Assembly (NCBI RefSeq): GCF_003672135.1
Contig: NC_039507.1
Location: 14,190,278 to 14,254,277, forward strand
Source: Ooceraea biroi
Lineage: Eukaryota > Arthropoda > Insecta > Hymenoptera > Formicidae
Length of the DNA stretch: 64,000 nucleotides
Direction: 5' to 3'
Shown: positions 1 to 10,849 of the stretch, piece after piece
Numbering within the stretch: position 1 is the first letter of the stretch
Layout of the letters: the number at the start of each line of letters is the position of its first letter
The notes under the pieces: generated by a model
Database searches by the model: none
Told to the model about the DNA's origin: nothing
The model's input: the letters and a program-made list of their open reading frames with translations, nothing else
Translations under genes and position numbers: made by a program

Positions 1-312
1 CTGATAGTCGGCATTTTTCAGTCAACTTGAAGTCAACTTTTTAAGTCGACATTTAGTCAACTATTTGTTGGATGGTTTATTGTCGACTTTAATTATAGAC
101 TGAAAGTCGACCTAAGGTCGACTATTTTCGAAAGTCGACTTCTAATTGCCATAAAGTCAACTTATAAGTCCACTTTTGGCTGACTGATAGACGACTATAG
201 TCGAGTCATTTGTCGACTATCAGCTGACTATAAGTTGACATTCAGCCTGACTTCGACTTTTTGAAGTCGACTTTAGACTTCTTCTGCCGACTGACAGTCA
301 ACTAACAGTCGA
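1..312. repeat. Degenerate GTCGAC-rich repeat
   Basis: The motif AGTCGACT and near variants (GTCAAC, GTTGAC, GTCCAC) recur every 10-30 bases on both strands, because the motif is self-complementary. Spacing is irregular, so this is a decayed simple or satellite-like array rather than a clean tandem repeat. It ends near 312, where ordinary AT-rich DNA starts. The left end runs off the window. Confidence 0.6.
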
Positions 313-1118
313 TTTGGTGCTGTTTGGGTAATTTATAATAATACATAATAATTAATAACGTAATAATATAATGTAATGTAATAACGTAATAAAGTAATGA
401 TAATGTAATAACGTACTCATAATAGCTAAATTTTAATCAATTTATTAATATCGATTGATCTATGCAGTATTTTTATGAAACGAAAGCTTAAAATTAGCTA
501 ATCATAAGAATCGATATTAGATATTTGAAGCTGAAATATAGATGCACTTTTGGGCTATCGTATACACACATCATGCGAGCCTGAATGTGCGAAATCTACG
601 CGAATGATAAAATTTAATGACTTATATTTTTTAAAAGCTATTGTGCTATATATGCTTATGCTCAATATGTTGGTATTAGGATTTCCAATTCGTATTAAGC
701 TGTACAATATGTGATAATTGTTATGAATTCTTTACATATATATAGTGTTATTTATTTAGAAAATATTTTGTTATGACATATTCTATTATATCAATCATGT
801 TTTGACATAAACGTGAAATTATAATATATTATATTTTAATGGAATGGTACGTAATTAAAACAGTAAATCTTTAAAAAATTGATTATTATTTATTTTATAT
901 TAAGTACTTATATTAATAATCTTTAAAATGTAGAAATTTAACTATGTTTGTGCTTCTTCCATACAAAAACATTTTTCGCAAAATACTTCTTATGAAAAAT
1001 ATAACTTCGATAAAATGTATTATATAAAATTAAAACTATACAATAAAAATACATATAAACTAATGTTTGATGGATTAATTTTTCTCACTATTTTTTTAAT
1101 ATATTTTACATGTTTTCA
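313..1118. other. AT-rich DNA, no feature seen
   Basis: Low-complexity AT-rich sequence, including short TAATG/TAACG repeats near 340-420. I see no coding potential, splice-flanked exon or terminal repeats. Confidence 0.5.
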
Positions 1119-1120
1119 TA

Positions 1121-2379
1121 TACAGGGTGGGGCAATAACTATTACCACCTTAAATATCTTCGAATTTATAAGGTCCAGAGGAAAATTTATGTAATCAAAA
1201 TTATACGGTACGAAGGGGGCTAACATATGGCGATAATAATTTTTGTCCTGGTGGAGGCGCTTCGAAGATATCAAGGTCACCTTCATTTTTTTTTAATAGA
1301 TTCGGTATGTTTTTTTTTCCATAATTTTATAGAGGAGCTTAAAACAAGTACGGAACTCATGACACAAAATTATTGAACAAGATTAAATGTAAATGAAAAC
1401 GATAAAAAGTACATTTTTATATTAAATGAAATTTACGTTTAAAAAATGTACGAAATGACGCTTTATTAGTATGTTTTGTCGGAATGTTTTGATTTTGACA
1501 TTCCTCATAAATGATGATCAACTTGTTCTTCAAACGGATACATCGATGAAAATAAATAGTGACGTAAACTTATTGTAATGAAAACAAAGACCCTTTGAAG
1601 GCCATCTTAATAAGTTCACAGGATAAGATAAACATAAAAAGTAGTATCGATAGATAAGTCAATCGTGCAAGATGTATTTATTTGGAGAACAAGTCGACAT
1701 GATGGAGAATGATCTCATTTATGGAGAATGTCAAAAAAATTCAGTGAGAGCACAAAATTTATACGCTGAACGATATCCTAATCGCACTCAGCCTTCGCGT
1801 CGAACATTTAAAAATGTGTGTGATAAACTTAGACAAACCGGTAGCTTAAATACACGTAAAAGTGAGCGTGAAAAGCGAAAAACTAATGAAGGGAATGAAA
1901 TTAGAGTTCTCATAATGGTGGCTCAAAATCCGTACATTAGTTCGCGACAAATTGAACGAGAATCTGGTATTGAAGAACAAGTTGATCATCATTTATGAGG
2001 AATGTCAAAATCAAAACATTCCGACAAAACATACTAATAAAGCGTCATTTCGTACATCTTTTAAACGTAAATTTCATTTAATATAAAAATGTACTTTTTA
2101 TCGTTTTCATTTACATTTAATCTTGTTCAATAATTTTGTGTCATGAGTTCCGTACTTGTTTTAAGCTCCTCTATGAAATTATGGAAAAAAAACATACCGA
2201 ACCCATTAAAAAAATGAAGGTGACCTTGATATCTTCGAAGTGCCTCCACCAGGACAAAAATTATTATCGCCATATGTTAGCTCCCTTCGTACCGTATAAT
2301 TTTGATTACATAAATTTTCCTCTGGACCTTATAAATTCGAAGATATTTAAGGTGGTAATAGTTATTGCCCCACCCTGTA
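1121..2379 (+). mobile_element. DUF4817-type foldback DNA transposon
   Basis: The ends are inverted copies starting TACAGGGTGGGGCAATA and ending in its complement. The inverted repeat is very long: 1121-1535 pairs with about 1974-2379, roughly 410 bp per arm at high identity. TA dinucleotides flank the ends, as in Tc1/mariner-type insertion. The ~440-bp middle holds the N-terminal helix-turn-helix part of a transposase but no catalytic domain, so the copy is non-autonomous. Confidence 0.85.
1672..1998 (+). pseudogene. Truncated transposase, DUF4817 helix-turn-helix domain
   Basis: The 108-residue reading frame carries the DUF4817 signature: an acidic start, then an AERYPNRTQPSRRTF core and LRQTGSLN. 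In related insect transposases this DNA-binding domain precedes a second HTH and a DDE catalytic domain. Here the second HTH begins (SSRQIERESGI) and the frame then runs into the right inverted-repeat arm and stops. No catalytic residues remain. The relic at 37565-38425 belongs to the same transposase type and keeps part of the missing region. Confidence 0.75.
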
Positions 2380-2785
2380 TATATTTCATTAGTACATATT
2401 AGATATGTGCCCATGATTATGAAAATGGCCTAAGTCATATATTTCTCGTTTCGAGATATTTAAGGTTTTGCGTTCGGATGTATAAAAAATATTTTATAAC
2501 TATGTAATATAATATTTCATCAAATATTTGCTCTTATAATGTAAAAAGCTTCTATGATTGTATAATTTTATTTGTAAGTTATAAGTAAATATGTTTTTCC
2601 AAATGTCAAATGACTTACAAGGGGACCTTACAGCTACCGGGTCTCCGATTTTCTTCATACTTACAAGATTTGAAGATCAGTACCCGAACATCAATTTCCT
2701 AAAGCAGTACGATGCGCTTCTCAAAAACACTCGAGAAAATCGACTTTGAAGATTTCCGAACGCTGTAAGTAGAGAAAATTTAAAG
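2380..2785. other. AT-rich DNA, no feature seen
   Basis: No ORF with recognisable content and no repeat ends seen. Confidence 0.4.
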
Positions 2786-2872
2786 TTGTTGTCAGAGCCG
2801 CTTGTAGTCGAGCGCATAGCACTCTAGTCTCGTAAGCGCGAGGTTGCTGGTTCGATTCTTGTTGGCCACAAT
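2786..2872 (+). repeat. tRNA-Thr(CGT)-like SINE head or tRNA pseudogene
   Basis: A B-box-like GGTTCGATTCT near the 3' end and an A-box-like TAGTCGAGCGCA upstream bracket an anticodon-loop-like CTCGTAA (anticodon CGT, Thr). The anticodon and T stems pair poorly and the acceptor stem does not close, so this is not a functional tRNA gene. It is followed directly by a T-run and AT-rich DNA. A tRNA-derived SINE head is the likeliest reading. Confidence 0.5.
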
Positions 2873-4020
2873 TTTTTTTATTAATTTTAATTGAATCCTA
2901 TATCTAACATTAACATTTATCAAATTGAAATGCTAATTAATAAATCTGTAATCGTAATTTGTGCAATAAAAATTAACATCTTTTTATTTTTAATTACCAC
3001 TCGCTTGAAAATACGAATATTTATAATAAATTAAAATGTGGTACAAAAATGGAAAACATTAAATAGGGAATAAAATACTTTTTTATTTCTAAAGATTAAG
3101 AGTAAATACAAAAATAATATTAAAAACACAAAAATGATATTAATAAAAATATTTTTTTAATTTTTATGAATTATTAATTATATGTATTAATTGTATGAAA
3201 TATATGAACAATAAAAATATAAGTATAAATATAAATATAAATATAATAAATATAAGTAATAAAATAACTGAACAGTATTATTGATACATATTATTTTTGC
3301 ATTTAACAATAAGACGATCTCTCATCGCCTCTGCCAATCGACGCCGCCCGGTGTACCGGGTGGTACACCATCCCGGACACAATATCTTTATATTTTTCCT
3401 TTGTTACTGGTCTGATGGTAGCATATAATGGAAGGAAATCACAAATTTATGAAAGAATAAATTATAAAGAAAATGACTTACACCACTGTCAAAATAAACA
3501 AGAACTGAATTTTGTTTAACGATCCAACTATTAGCTCCATCTATTGGTTTAATTTTCTGTGATTTTGCGAAACTGACTTTACATTATTGTAATTTAAATG
3601 CATGCAATACAAAATATAGGATAAATTCATTTTTTTTAGATTTTTGACTTAGGCCACTTTCATAATCATGGGCACATATATCATTGGCTTCGAGAACAAT
3701 TATGAGAACATATGATCGTGTCTTGCGACAAATGCAATAGCAAGTAACGCACGAAAAAACAAAACAGCGATAATACAAATTAAGTCACGATAATCTTTTA
3801 TCCTTGAAATCTTGTTTTCTTGAGTGAATCCTGGGATTACTTTTTCTTTTGTAGATATAATCTCAGACTAAACTTTATATTTACAATAAAAAATACTTTG
3901 TTAATTACAGAAAGTAGTTAAGTACAGAAAGCAAGCAAAAGCGATGTAATTCATTGTTAGAGTGCTTATGAAGGCCTTTTGCGATGACTTGATCAGTCAA
4001 TCGCTATATGTGATCAAAGA
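2873..4020. other. AT-rich DNA with no clear gene
   Basis: Mostly A/T with simple ATAAATATA repeats near 3200-3260. The only complexity is a short GC-rich patch at 3310-3380 with a small hairpin around GTGTACCGGGTGGTACACC. Nothing else supported. Confidence 0.4.
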
Positions 4021-4069
4021 AAAACCATAGAGCAATTTTACAGTTCTTTAAGATTAATTCGTTCGCTAC

Positions 4070-4165
4070 GACTGGTGACTATAGTCGCTCTCCATAAGAT
4101 GCCATTCATATACGACGGGCGACTATAGTCGCTGTCCACGAGATGCCACATACATGCGACAATAT
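4070..4165. repeat. Two-copy direct repeat (GACTATAGTCGCT...GATGCCA)
   Basis: GACTATAGTCGCTCTCC-ATAAGATGCCA is followed about 55-60 bp later by GACTATAGTCGCTGTCC-ACGAGATGCCA. It is a local tandem duplication, with no function visible. Confidence 0.5.
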
Positions 4166-4177
4166 TCGCTCTCTACT

Positions 4178-4420
4178 TCACACACTCCGCACACTTAGGG
4201 CGGAAACAAAGCTTTTGCATAACACATAACGCATAACGCATAAGGAAATAAACCAATCAGAATTCTCCATTTTAACTGTCAAGGATGTCATAATTGCGGT
4301 CCTCACGCTGAAGTTATAGCAATGAAAGTATTCCTTTTTTCCTTTCGACCGAACTTGCAAAATTACTATATCACACAACGTTTCGACCAAGCTTCTGGTC
4401 CTTTTCAAGTGTGCATGTCA
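4178..4420. repeat. Half MITE plus Penelope-type end remnant
   Basis: At 4195-4270, CTTTTGCATAACACATAACGCATAA followed by AATAAACCAATCAGAATTCTCCATTTT matches one arm of the complete MITE at 27177-27345. At 4370-4420 an ACAACGTTTCGACC...GGTCCTTTTCAAGTG block matches the terminal block of Penelope-like elements elsewhere in the window (31920, 42590, 43070). Both are fragments. Confidence 0.55.
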
Positions 4421-4675
4421 ATTTAACAAGTCATTTTCTGTAATATAATGTATACTACAATGTAGTGAATACTAAGACGATTTAAAAACTAATAAACGCT
4501 ATAAAACTATTTTAAATAGAATAACTTACTGACTAGAAACGACTGTCAAATAAATCGATACAATATTCGATAATCGATAAAATATCGTGGCAAGAACAAT
4601 CCCAAGTGGAAATCACGTCAGCACTCAACGGCGTCCAGTAAGTAAATGATAAGCAGAAAACGGTCTCAGAACATA

Positions 4676-5599
4676 CAGGGTGCATCACCAAAATCCGGAC
4701 AAATTTCAATTTAAATTTCCCGCCATATTGTGCCTCCTCCAGAGGTCGTTGTTGGCATCCGAGAAAGCCTGATGCTTCTAGTAAACAGTCATAACCTCAA
4801 AATGGCCGCGATGTTGAAATCAAGTGCGGAGTATAATTGAAGAGCCGCGATCATCGAAGGCCTTCGCGCTGGGCGCTCAGCAACGGAAATAATTCGGTTC
4901 TTTGGATACCCGAGATTAACCGTTTATGACGTTATAGCAAAATATACGGCTTCAGAACAGTCCAACGAAGGTTCTAGTATGCCGGCGAGGAAGAGTCACT
5001 CGAAAGAACGCACCGCGAGGACCCCCGCAGTTGTCGAAAGAGCTCAAGCGCTGATTTCGGAGGACCCAGGGCAATCGTTGCGAAAATTGGCGTCGATTTT
5101 GGGTGTAAGCGAGCCAACAATGCGTCGAATTGCCGAGGAGGACCTTCGATACAAATCGTACACACTAAAGATACGACAGATGCTCTCCGAGGCTGCCAGG
5201 ACAAAGCGAGTGGCTCTCAGACAACGTTGATATGTTTTGGTCCAAGAAATTCTGGCCTCCTAACAGCCCAGATTTGAATCCCTTGGACTACTACGTATGG
5301 AGCGTAGTTGAAAGGGTCACCAACAAGTCCCGGCATCCCAATGTGATGTCATTAAGGACCGCTATTGAGGCAGCATTCGCCGGCATGGACAGCGCTGCAT
5401 GCACAGCGTGCGTGCGGACGCTTCAGACCGAGAATAGAGGCCGTCATTCAAGCTAATGGAGAATATATTGAATAATTGTGCTCTATAGGGATTCCCCAAG
5501 TGCCATGTAAAAGGATTTTTTGTAATATTTAATTTTTTATTAATAAAATTTTGTTTAAAGAAATTGTTCAATTTGTCCGGATTTTGGTGACGCACCCTG
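4676..5599 (+). mobile_element. Mariner/Tc1-type element with internal deletion
   Basis: The terminal inverted repeats are CAGGGTGCATCACCAAAATC at the left and its complement (GATTTTGGTGACGCACCCTG) at the right, continuing inward as a match for about 35 bp. TA precedes the left end. The 0.92-kb body contains both ends of a transposase gene, with the central catalytic part deleted. Confidence 0.85.
4811..5456 (+). pseudogene. Mariner-like transposase, deleted and frameshifted
   Basis: An ATG at 4811 opens a frame with an early TGA, then reads AAIIEGLRAGRSATEIIRFF (first HTH), a PARK/SKERTARTP linker, and a second HTH (SLRKLASILGVSEPTMRRI) to MLSEAARTKRV near 5215. It then jumps frame into FWPPNSPDLNPLDYYVW, the motif around the third catalytic acidic residue of this superfamily, and ends at 5456. 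The first two catalytic aspartates and their surroundings are missing. The stop, frame change and deletion make it inactive. Confidence 0.85.
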
Positions 5600-5617
5600 T
5601 GTGTTTGTGTGTATATA

Positions 5618-5789
5618 CAGGGTGTACGAAAAGCAGACGGATGGTCCTATGCCAGTGGTACCAGTTGTAACTCGCCGAGAATCAAAGGAGGTATACGCAT
5701 ATAAAGAAGAGATACGTACATGTACTTCGCCGAAGCGCATCAACGTACGCGTCAGCACGCACGCACGCACGCACACACGCGCGCGCGCG

Positions 5790-5820
<31 letters not shown>

Positions 5821-5916
5821 TCATACACTCATACACTCATACACGCACAGCAGAGAGGGTTTGGAGTCATTAAATACTACGGGAGTGACGAACCGTGGGG
5901 TCCTTATCTCTGCTGT

Positions 5917-5949
<33 letters not shown>

Positions 5950-6307
5950 GAGGTGTAAATCCGACCGTGCAACCTCCACGCGGTACACCTTGGGTAGTAC
6001 TAATGCCGGCGGTAACTGTAACTTTCAAGCCTTATAACTCGGAAAGTACTTAATGAGAAATAACTTAATTATAGTGTTTTGAAAAGCTCTCAAGGTAAGC
6101 TACAAGAATATGTACTGAAAAATAGGGGGTTCCATTTAAGAAATTGAAGGGGACCTTTATGTGACCTTGGCAACGCTTTTCAAGGTCACGCAAATATAAC
6201 CATGTAATGCGCCACTTAAAACCCTACAAGTTTCGTATGAAACATTTTCCTCAGAAATGCTTAGTTTTCAAAATAATTAGGGGGTCCGGGACTTTTCGTA
6301 CACCCTG
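5618..6307. mobile_element. Non-autonomous DNA transposon, CAGGGTGTACGAAAAG ends
   Basis: CAGGGTGTACGAAAAG at the left is mirrored by CTTTTCGTACACCCTG at the right, with TA on both sides. The arms diverge right after these 16 bp. The core from about 5945 to 6200 (GAGGTGTAAATCCGACCGTG onward) is shared with the element at 30559-31502, which has different termini. The body contains (CA)n and (CG)n microsatellites and no gene. Confidence 0.75.
5757..5950. repeat. CA/CG-rich microsatellites
   Basis: Runs of ACGC, CGCG and (CA)n at 5757-5850 and (CA)n at 5919-5949. The arginine/histidine/threonine-rich reading frames here are products of the repeat. Confidence 0.85.
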
Positions 6308-6339
6308 TATATACACACAAACACACATACACATATAGA

Positions 6340-6563
6340 TGTTCCAAGAAATTACTATGTGTTTTTAAGAACTATGTCATAAATTTGTCAGTTTGGTCGA
6401 AAGGAAAAAAGGAAGACTTTCATTGATTCATCCTGGCGATACTAACTTATTAATTTAAAGTTATAGCAACTCAACGTATCAATATTTTGTTTACTGATGT
6501 TATGTTCAGTTTATTTGTTTTGTACGCTTGTCAGAATAAAAGATTCGATCGTATTCTGCTACA
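6340..6563 (+). repeat. Probable 5' LTR of a decayed Copia element
   Basis: Begins TGTTCC and ends GCTACA immediately before a primer-binding-site-like sequence. An AATAAA lies near its 3' end. No matching 3' LTR remains, so the left boundary is inferred. Confidence 0.5.
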
Positions 6564-6577
6564 GGATATAGGCCCAG
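6564..6577 (+). other. Copia primer-binding site (decayed), half tRNA-iMet
   Basis: GGATATAGGCCCAG differs by two bases from GGTTATGGGCCCAG, the complement of the anticodon stem-loop of initiator tRNA-Met. Drosophila copia is known to use such a half-tRNA. The same site is exact in the second Copia element (50416-50429). Confidence 0.65.
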
Positions 6578-6677
6578 ACTAATAAAAAAATCGAGTTATA
6601 TACGTTTTTTGAGCTGTTCGCGTCGTGAAATATTCAAGAAGATATAGTGTCTCGAGTTTTGCTTTAAACACACAATA

Positions 6678-7596
6678 ATGGAGAAACTGGTACTACCAAA
6701 ATTCAACGGCAAAAATTTCGCGGTGTGGCGATTTCAGATTGAGTCGTTTTTAGCGGTGCACGATCTTCTAGAAGTTGTCGACAGCACATTAAAATGTCCG
6801 TCAGAAGCGAGCAGGTATTCTAAGTAGAATAGACTCGACTGGAAGGCTCGATTAGTCATTGGAAATGCCCTAGAAACGAACATCGTACGACTGGTCATGA
6901 ATCTTAAAACAGCAAACAAAATGTGGACATGGCTCTCTTCTCTATACAAATTACGAAATAAGACGACCATTCATCTGTTGCTTCAAAAATTCTTAGAGTA
7001 TCGTATGGAAGAAGGCATGACTATAAGTCAACATGGTCATCGAAGATCGAAGAAATGGTGAGAAAACTTGAAGATCTTGGTCATAAACAAGATGAGGTTG
7101 CAATCATTACGAAGACGTTACACAGCTTATCGGCTAAATATCGGCATATCATTTCAACTTGGGACACGATGCTAGCTGATCAGCAAATTATGACAAATCT
7201 GTTGACGCGCCTACTTAATAAAGAAGCTCTAGAAGCTCGATGAACAACTTGACGCTTAAGGATAAAACATCAGCAGTTTTAGTTCTCAAAAAGAGTACTG
7301 ATAATAGTTCGAAAATCAAATCAAAGAAAGGCGACGTCAAACAAAAAATGAAGAAATTCAACGGTGTATGTTATCGTTGCGGCAAGCCCGATCACCGTAA
7401 ATCCGAATGCAGAAAACCAAGATCGGAGACAGTAGCTGGAGAGACTTCAACAACGGTTAACAACGAGTTGCTAATGGTGAAAGAGAATGACATCGATAGC
7501 TTCACTGAGGTATGGTTTGCTGATACCGGTACTACACACCACATGTCACTACGACGCAAATTATTTCGAAATTTTGTCGAAATCAACGATAATTAA
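6678..7596 (+). pseudogene. Copia gag-protease start, broken
   Basis: ATG at 6678 opens MEKLVLPKFNGKNFAVWRFQ, the Copia gag start (UBN2-type). A TAG near 6825 and a frame change near 7040 interrupt it. A CCHC zinc knuckle (CYRCGKPDHRKSEC) lies near 7368-7410, followed by VWFADTGTTHHM, the Asp-Thr-Gly of the aspartic protease. The frame ends at 7596 and the rest of pol to RNase H is deleted. Confidence 0.85.
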
Positions 7597-7599
7597 GTG

Positions 7600-8024
7600 G
7601 CGATTACTGTAGGCAATGAAGAAGTCATTTATGCTAGAGGCATGATTGTTAGTAATAGAGTTATATGATTTAGAATTTTGGTGCTATTTTGGTTGGTTTC
7701 GTTTTATGGTTAGACTGCTGTTTTTCTTTTGTTTGACTTTTTCGCGCGTTTGTTCTTTCTTCTTTGTTCGACCATCATCACGTGAGGAGCTCTGTATTTT
7801 GCGTGTTATGTTAATAAAGTATTGTGGCATTATTCGTAGATTTATTCTGCATCTTGTGACCTCTTCCAACCATGGACCTAAAAATTCGTGGACGGAGTGT
7901 GAAGTGAGCTCATGGGCAAGGTGGTTGTTATGTAAATTAGCGGTAAGGGAAATGTAGTGCTGTTTCTTTCTACAATAGGACACCGTCGGGTGTTTCCGCC
8001 GCATTCACGACGATTTCCGAAAGA
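7600..8024. other. Unassigned insert inside the Copia relic
   Basis: Sequence between the Copia protease start and the Tc1 end at 8027. It has no recognisable reading frame. It could be a piece of a third element. Confidence 0.3.
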
Positions 8025-8026
8025 TA

Positions 8027-8887
8027 CAGTGCTCGCCATAAAAAAATGCTCACCTTTAAACATTTGTTACTTTGCCTTGTAAAACTTTTTTCCAGGACAT
8101 TATTATTTTCGTAGAAAGAATTTTCTATGTAATTTTTTCTTAATTTTACGGATATGTATTAATTGAGCAAGAATAATTTGTAGTTTTTGAAAAAATCAAT
8201 TTTTATTTAAATCATATTATATTTTACTTGGACAAAAAAGTGCTTACTTCAAGAAATCCTTGAGAACAAATAATTTGTTGTACATTAATATTTGGTTGCT
8301 CCTCCTTTCATCTTCAACACCTCTTGAAGTCATCTGGGTATACTTTCGACCAAATTTTTGAGGTACTGGATATCGATTTCTTCCCACGTCTTCTTCAGAG
8401 TAGAAAAATAAGTATCCTTGTTCGTTATGTTACTTTTGTCGACTTTAGCGTCCAAAATTGACCAAATATTTTCTATTGGATTAAGATCGGGACTCTGTGG
8501 AGGCTAGTCGAGCAACTTAATACAAGAGGTTCGAAAAAATGACGTTGTTTTCTTCGCCGTATGTTTGGGGTCATTATCCTGCTGAAAAATAAAATCCTCT
8601 TCTCTGCCAATTTTTAGTAACGACGGTTCCAAATTCTCGTTGATGATGTCTATATAGCTGTCAGTAGTCATTATATTATCAATTTTTACTAATTCGCCAA
8701 TTCCATCCCACGCAAAACATCCCCACACCATGATGCTGCCTCCGCTGTGCTTAGCAGTCTTTTGTAGATTACAATCTTTCAACTGCTTACCTGGTTTTCT
8801 CCACACTCTGATTTGTTTTTTCTGTCCAAACAGCTCAAATTTACTTTCATCACTCCAAATAACCCGTAAATCACGTAAAAAATGGAA
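8027..8887 (-). mobile_element. Tc1-like element, one end missing
   Basis: Starts after TA with CAGTGCTCGCCATAAAAAAA, a Tc1-type terminal repeat. The other end is gone: at about 8887 the sequence changes directly into Copia RNase H. It encodes the C-terminal two thirds of a Tc1 transposase on the minus strand. Confidence 0.75.
8285..8885 (-). pseudogene. Tc1-like transposase C-terminal fragment
   Basis: Reading leftward: WSDESKFELFG (first catalytic Asp region), SGGSIMVWGCFAWDGIG, FQQDNDPKHTAKKT (second Asp), a stop after IKLLD, then PPQSPDLNPIENIWSILD (third acidic residue, Glu) and a C-terminus ending at 8285. This is the D,D34E arrangement of Tc1 transposases. The N-terminal HTH domains are missing and one stop lies between the second and third catalytic residues, so it is not functional. 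Confidence 0.85.
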
Positions 8888-9232
8888 ACGAGTTGTTGAA
8901 AGGATATTGTGATGCGGATTGGGTAGGCGATGTCGACAAAAGGAGATCGACGATGGGCTATGTGTTCCGGCTACAGGGTGCAGCTATATCTTGGAAAAGT
9001 AAGAAGCAGAATTCCATAGCATTATCAACTAAGCGAATATATGGCGATGGCAGCTGCAGTACAGGAAGCTATATGGTTGCGGTTTTTGTTAAGTGAATGG
9101 TAATTTCGAAATCAGAAATAGACGCTACTATAGTTTATTGTGATACTCAAAGTGCAATTAAACTTGCAAGTAACTTGTAGTCTTTATAGCGCGATATCAA
9201 AGCACATAGACACTAAATATCAAGACTCAAAT
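8888..9232 (+). pseudogene. Copia RNase H fragment
   Basis: Reads LKGYCDADWVGDVDKRRSTM, GYVFRLQGAAISWKSKKQNS and IALST, the Copia RNase H block; after a frame change come YCDTQSAIKLAS and KHIDTKYQ. It is the 3' part of the Copia relic starting at 6340. It ends where the GACGCGGTAGC repeat begins, so the 3' LTR is lost. Confidence 0.8.
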
Positions 9233-9625
9233 GTACTTGGCGACGCGGTAGCATCGCGACGCCAAGTACATAAAAAAGTAAATAGCCGCATGAGAAATAG
9301 CCGCTTGATACGGTACTGGCGCGGCATCGTCGAGGCGCTACAGCATAGCTTTATCTGGAGTTTCGCCTTGTCAGATTTTCCGATAAAATAATCTCGGAAA
9401 CTAAGATCGTAATAGAAAATCTAATGATACTTTTATTATATAATGTTGATACGCACTTTCGATTGCGAGTAACCCGAATAAAATTGGTGCAGTCAATCCT
9501 GAGATCTCGAGTTGAATCCATGTAAAAATGACATTTATAACTTCCAGATTCGGTTTTCAGTCTCACATACACACATACCATTCAAAGAGAGTTTGTCCGC
9601 CAAAGGCGCGTTTTCATGTAACTAA
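9233..9625. repeat. GACGCGGTAGC repeat family, copy 1
   Basis: Begins GTACTTGGCGACGCGGTAGC...CGACGCCAAGTACATAAAA and continues through CGTCGAGGCGCTAC, TTATCTGGA, ATCTAATGATACTTTTATTA, TTTCGATTGCGA, and CAGACTCACATAC near its end. The same ordered blocks recur at 16466, 40333 and 44993. It has no coding capacity; it is a dispersed non-autonomous element of unknown class. Confidence 0.65.
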
Positions 9626-10400
9626 GGTGCAGTGACTCGCTTGATAATAGTAGGGCTGCGTTCGCGCAGCGTAGTTTCGCGCTGTTAGAATCAGTCTATC
9701 TTTGTTCTATATTGAATGTCTGAATGAGTAATAACGATAGCCTGACGCTGATAGCGCTAATAGCGTGCTCTTCGAACGTAGCCTAGGAGTCTTGACATAT
9801 CGCCCTAATTTATTCGTTGGTAAAGATCAACGCGCGCGGTTCATTAAAATAATCAAATTTAATAACAAGAATTTTAATTAAGTAACTATAGTTTAAGCGA
9901 AAACTATAGTTTAAGAGAAAACTATAGTTTTCTCTTAAATTAATATAACCTAAAAATAGAGAAGAAAAAAGACCAGTAGAGAGAGAAACTGGTAGATTGG
10001 GAAAGAGACATTAATTGTATTCTTGTAAATATGTTTATAATTTCAATAATTGTCTTGGAAATATAAAACATCTCTCTCTTATTTAATTGTTGCTTTCATA
10101 TATTTATATTTACAATACTATTAATAATTAATATAAATTAATATAATTTATAATCTACAAATATTGTATGTAAATATTTTCATTAATTCACGCAAATAAT
10201 TTCTATACTGTAAAACATTGGTGGACTATTGCATCTTAATGCAACCCGGGCACGCCAAGTTTTTTGCTTCACTATGATTTCGTTGATCATTTTAGTCAGT
10301 TAAAGTCCGTTTTATGCGACTTAGAATTTGCGTGAGAGACAATGGATGCATTAAGCTTGTGCTGCATATACTTTTGAATGTATAAAACTTTTGTTTCATA
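9626..10400. other. No gene seen
   Basis: Mixed sequence with a small hairpin/direct repeat of AACTATAGTTT at 9885-9935 and AT-rich DNA after 10080. A short GGGCACGCCAAGT fragment near 10245 belongs to the foldback family at 17735. Confidence 0.4.
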
Positions 10401-10405
10401 TAATA

Positions 10406-10622
10406 CTAGCATCCCCCGTCACGCGGGCCTCGCCCGCGATATTATGTATAGAATTAAATAAAAACAGATTTTACCCCTTCTCACCCGTTAGGGGTGGAAT
10501 TTCGGAAAACCCACCCTTAGTGAGCACCTACGTAATAGTAGGAATATACTCTTAAAATTTCAAGTCGATAGGTGCAGTGGTTCGGGCTGCACGTTGATGA
10601 GTCAGTGAGTGAGTGAGTGGTA
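10406..10622 (-). mobile_element. Helitron end, minus strand
   Basis: Read on the minus strand it finishes with a GC hairpin (GCGGGC-GAG-GCCCGC) and then GACGGGGGATGCTAG followed by T, the Helitron 3' signature. Its 5' side is CACTCACTCACTCACTGACTC. It matches the copy at 31522-31869. It is too short to encode Rep/helicase, so it is non-autonomous. Confidence 0.7.
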
Positions 10623-10627
10623 TTTGG

Positions 10628-10652
10628 CTTATATATATATATATATATATAT
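10628..10652. repeat. (TA)n microsatellite
   Basis: Uninterrupted TA dinucleotides next to the Helitron end. Confidence 0.9.
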
Positions 10653-10849
10653 GAAAATTTATTTCTTCAAAAATATACATGAAATCAATGCAATTAGCCA
10701 AGTATATCATTCTTATTTATTCAAAAGTGAACTGTTCACAAATGGATATGATCAAATGGAACTGTTCACAAATGAAGAAATAAATTTTCATAATACACTT
10801 TTTGAGAAAAGTTTTTTTTAGAATTACACTGTTTTTAGAAAGTTCGATA

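Noticed and set aside
2136..2402. 88-codon plus-strand ORF
   Set aside because: It lies wholly within the right inverted-repeat arm of the DUF4817 foldback.
5601..6037. His/Thr/Arg-rich ORFs near 5.7-6.0 kb
   Set aside because: They come from CA/CG microsatellites inside a non-autonomous transposon.
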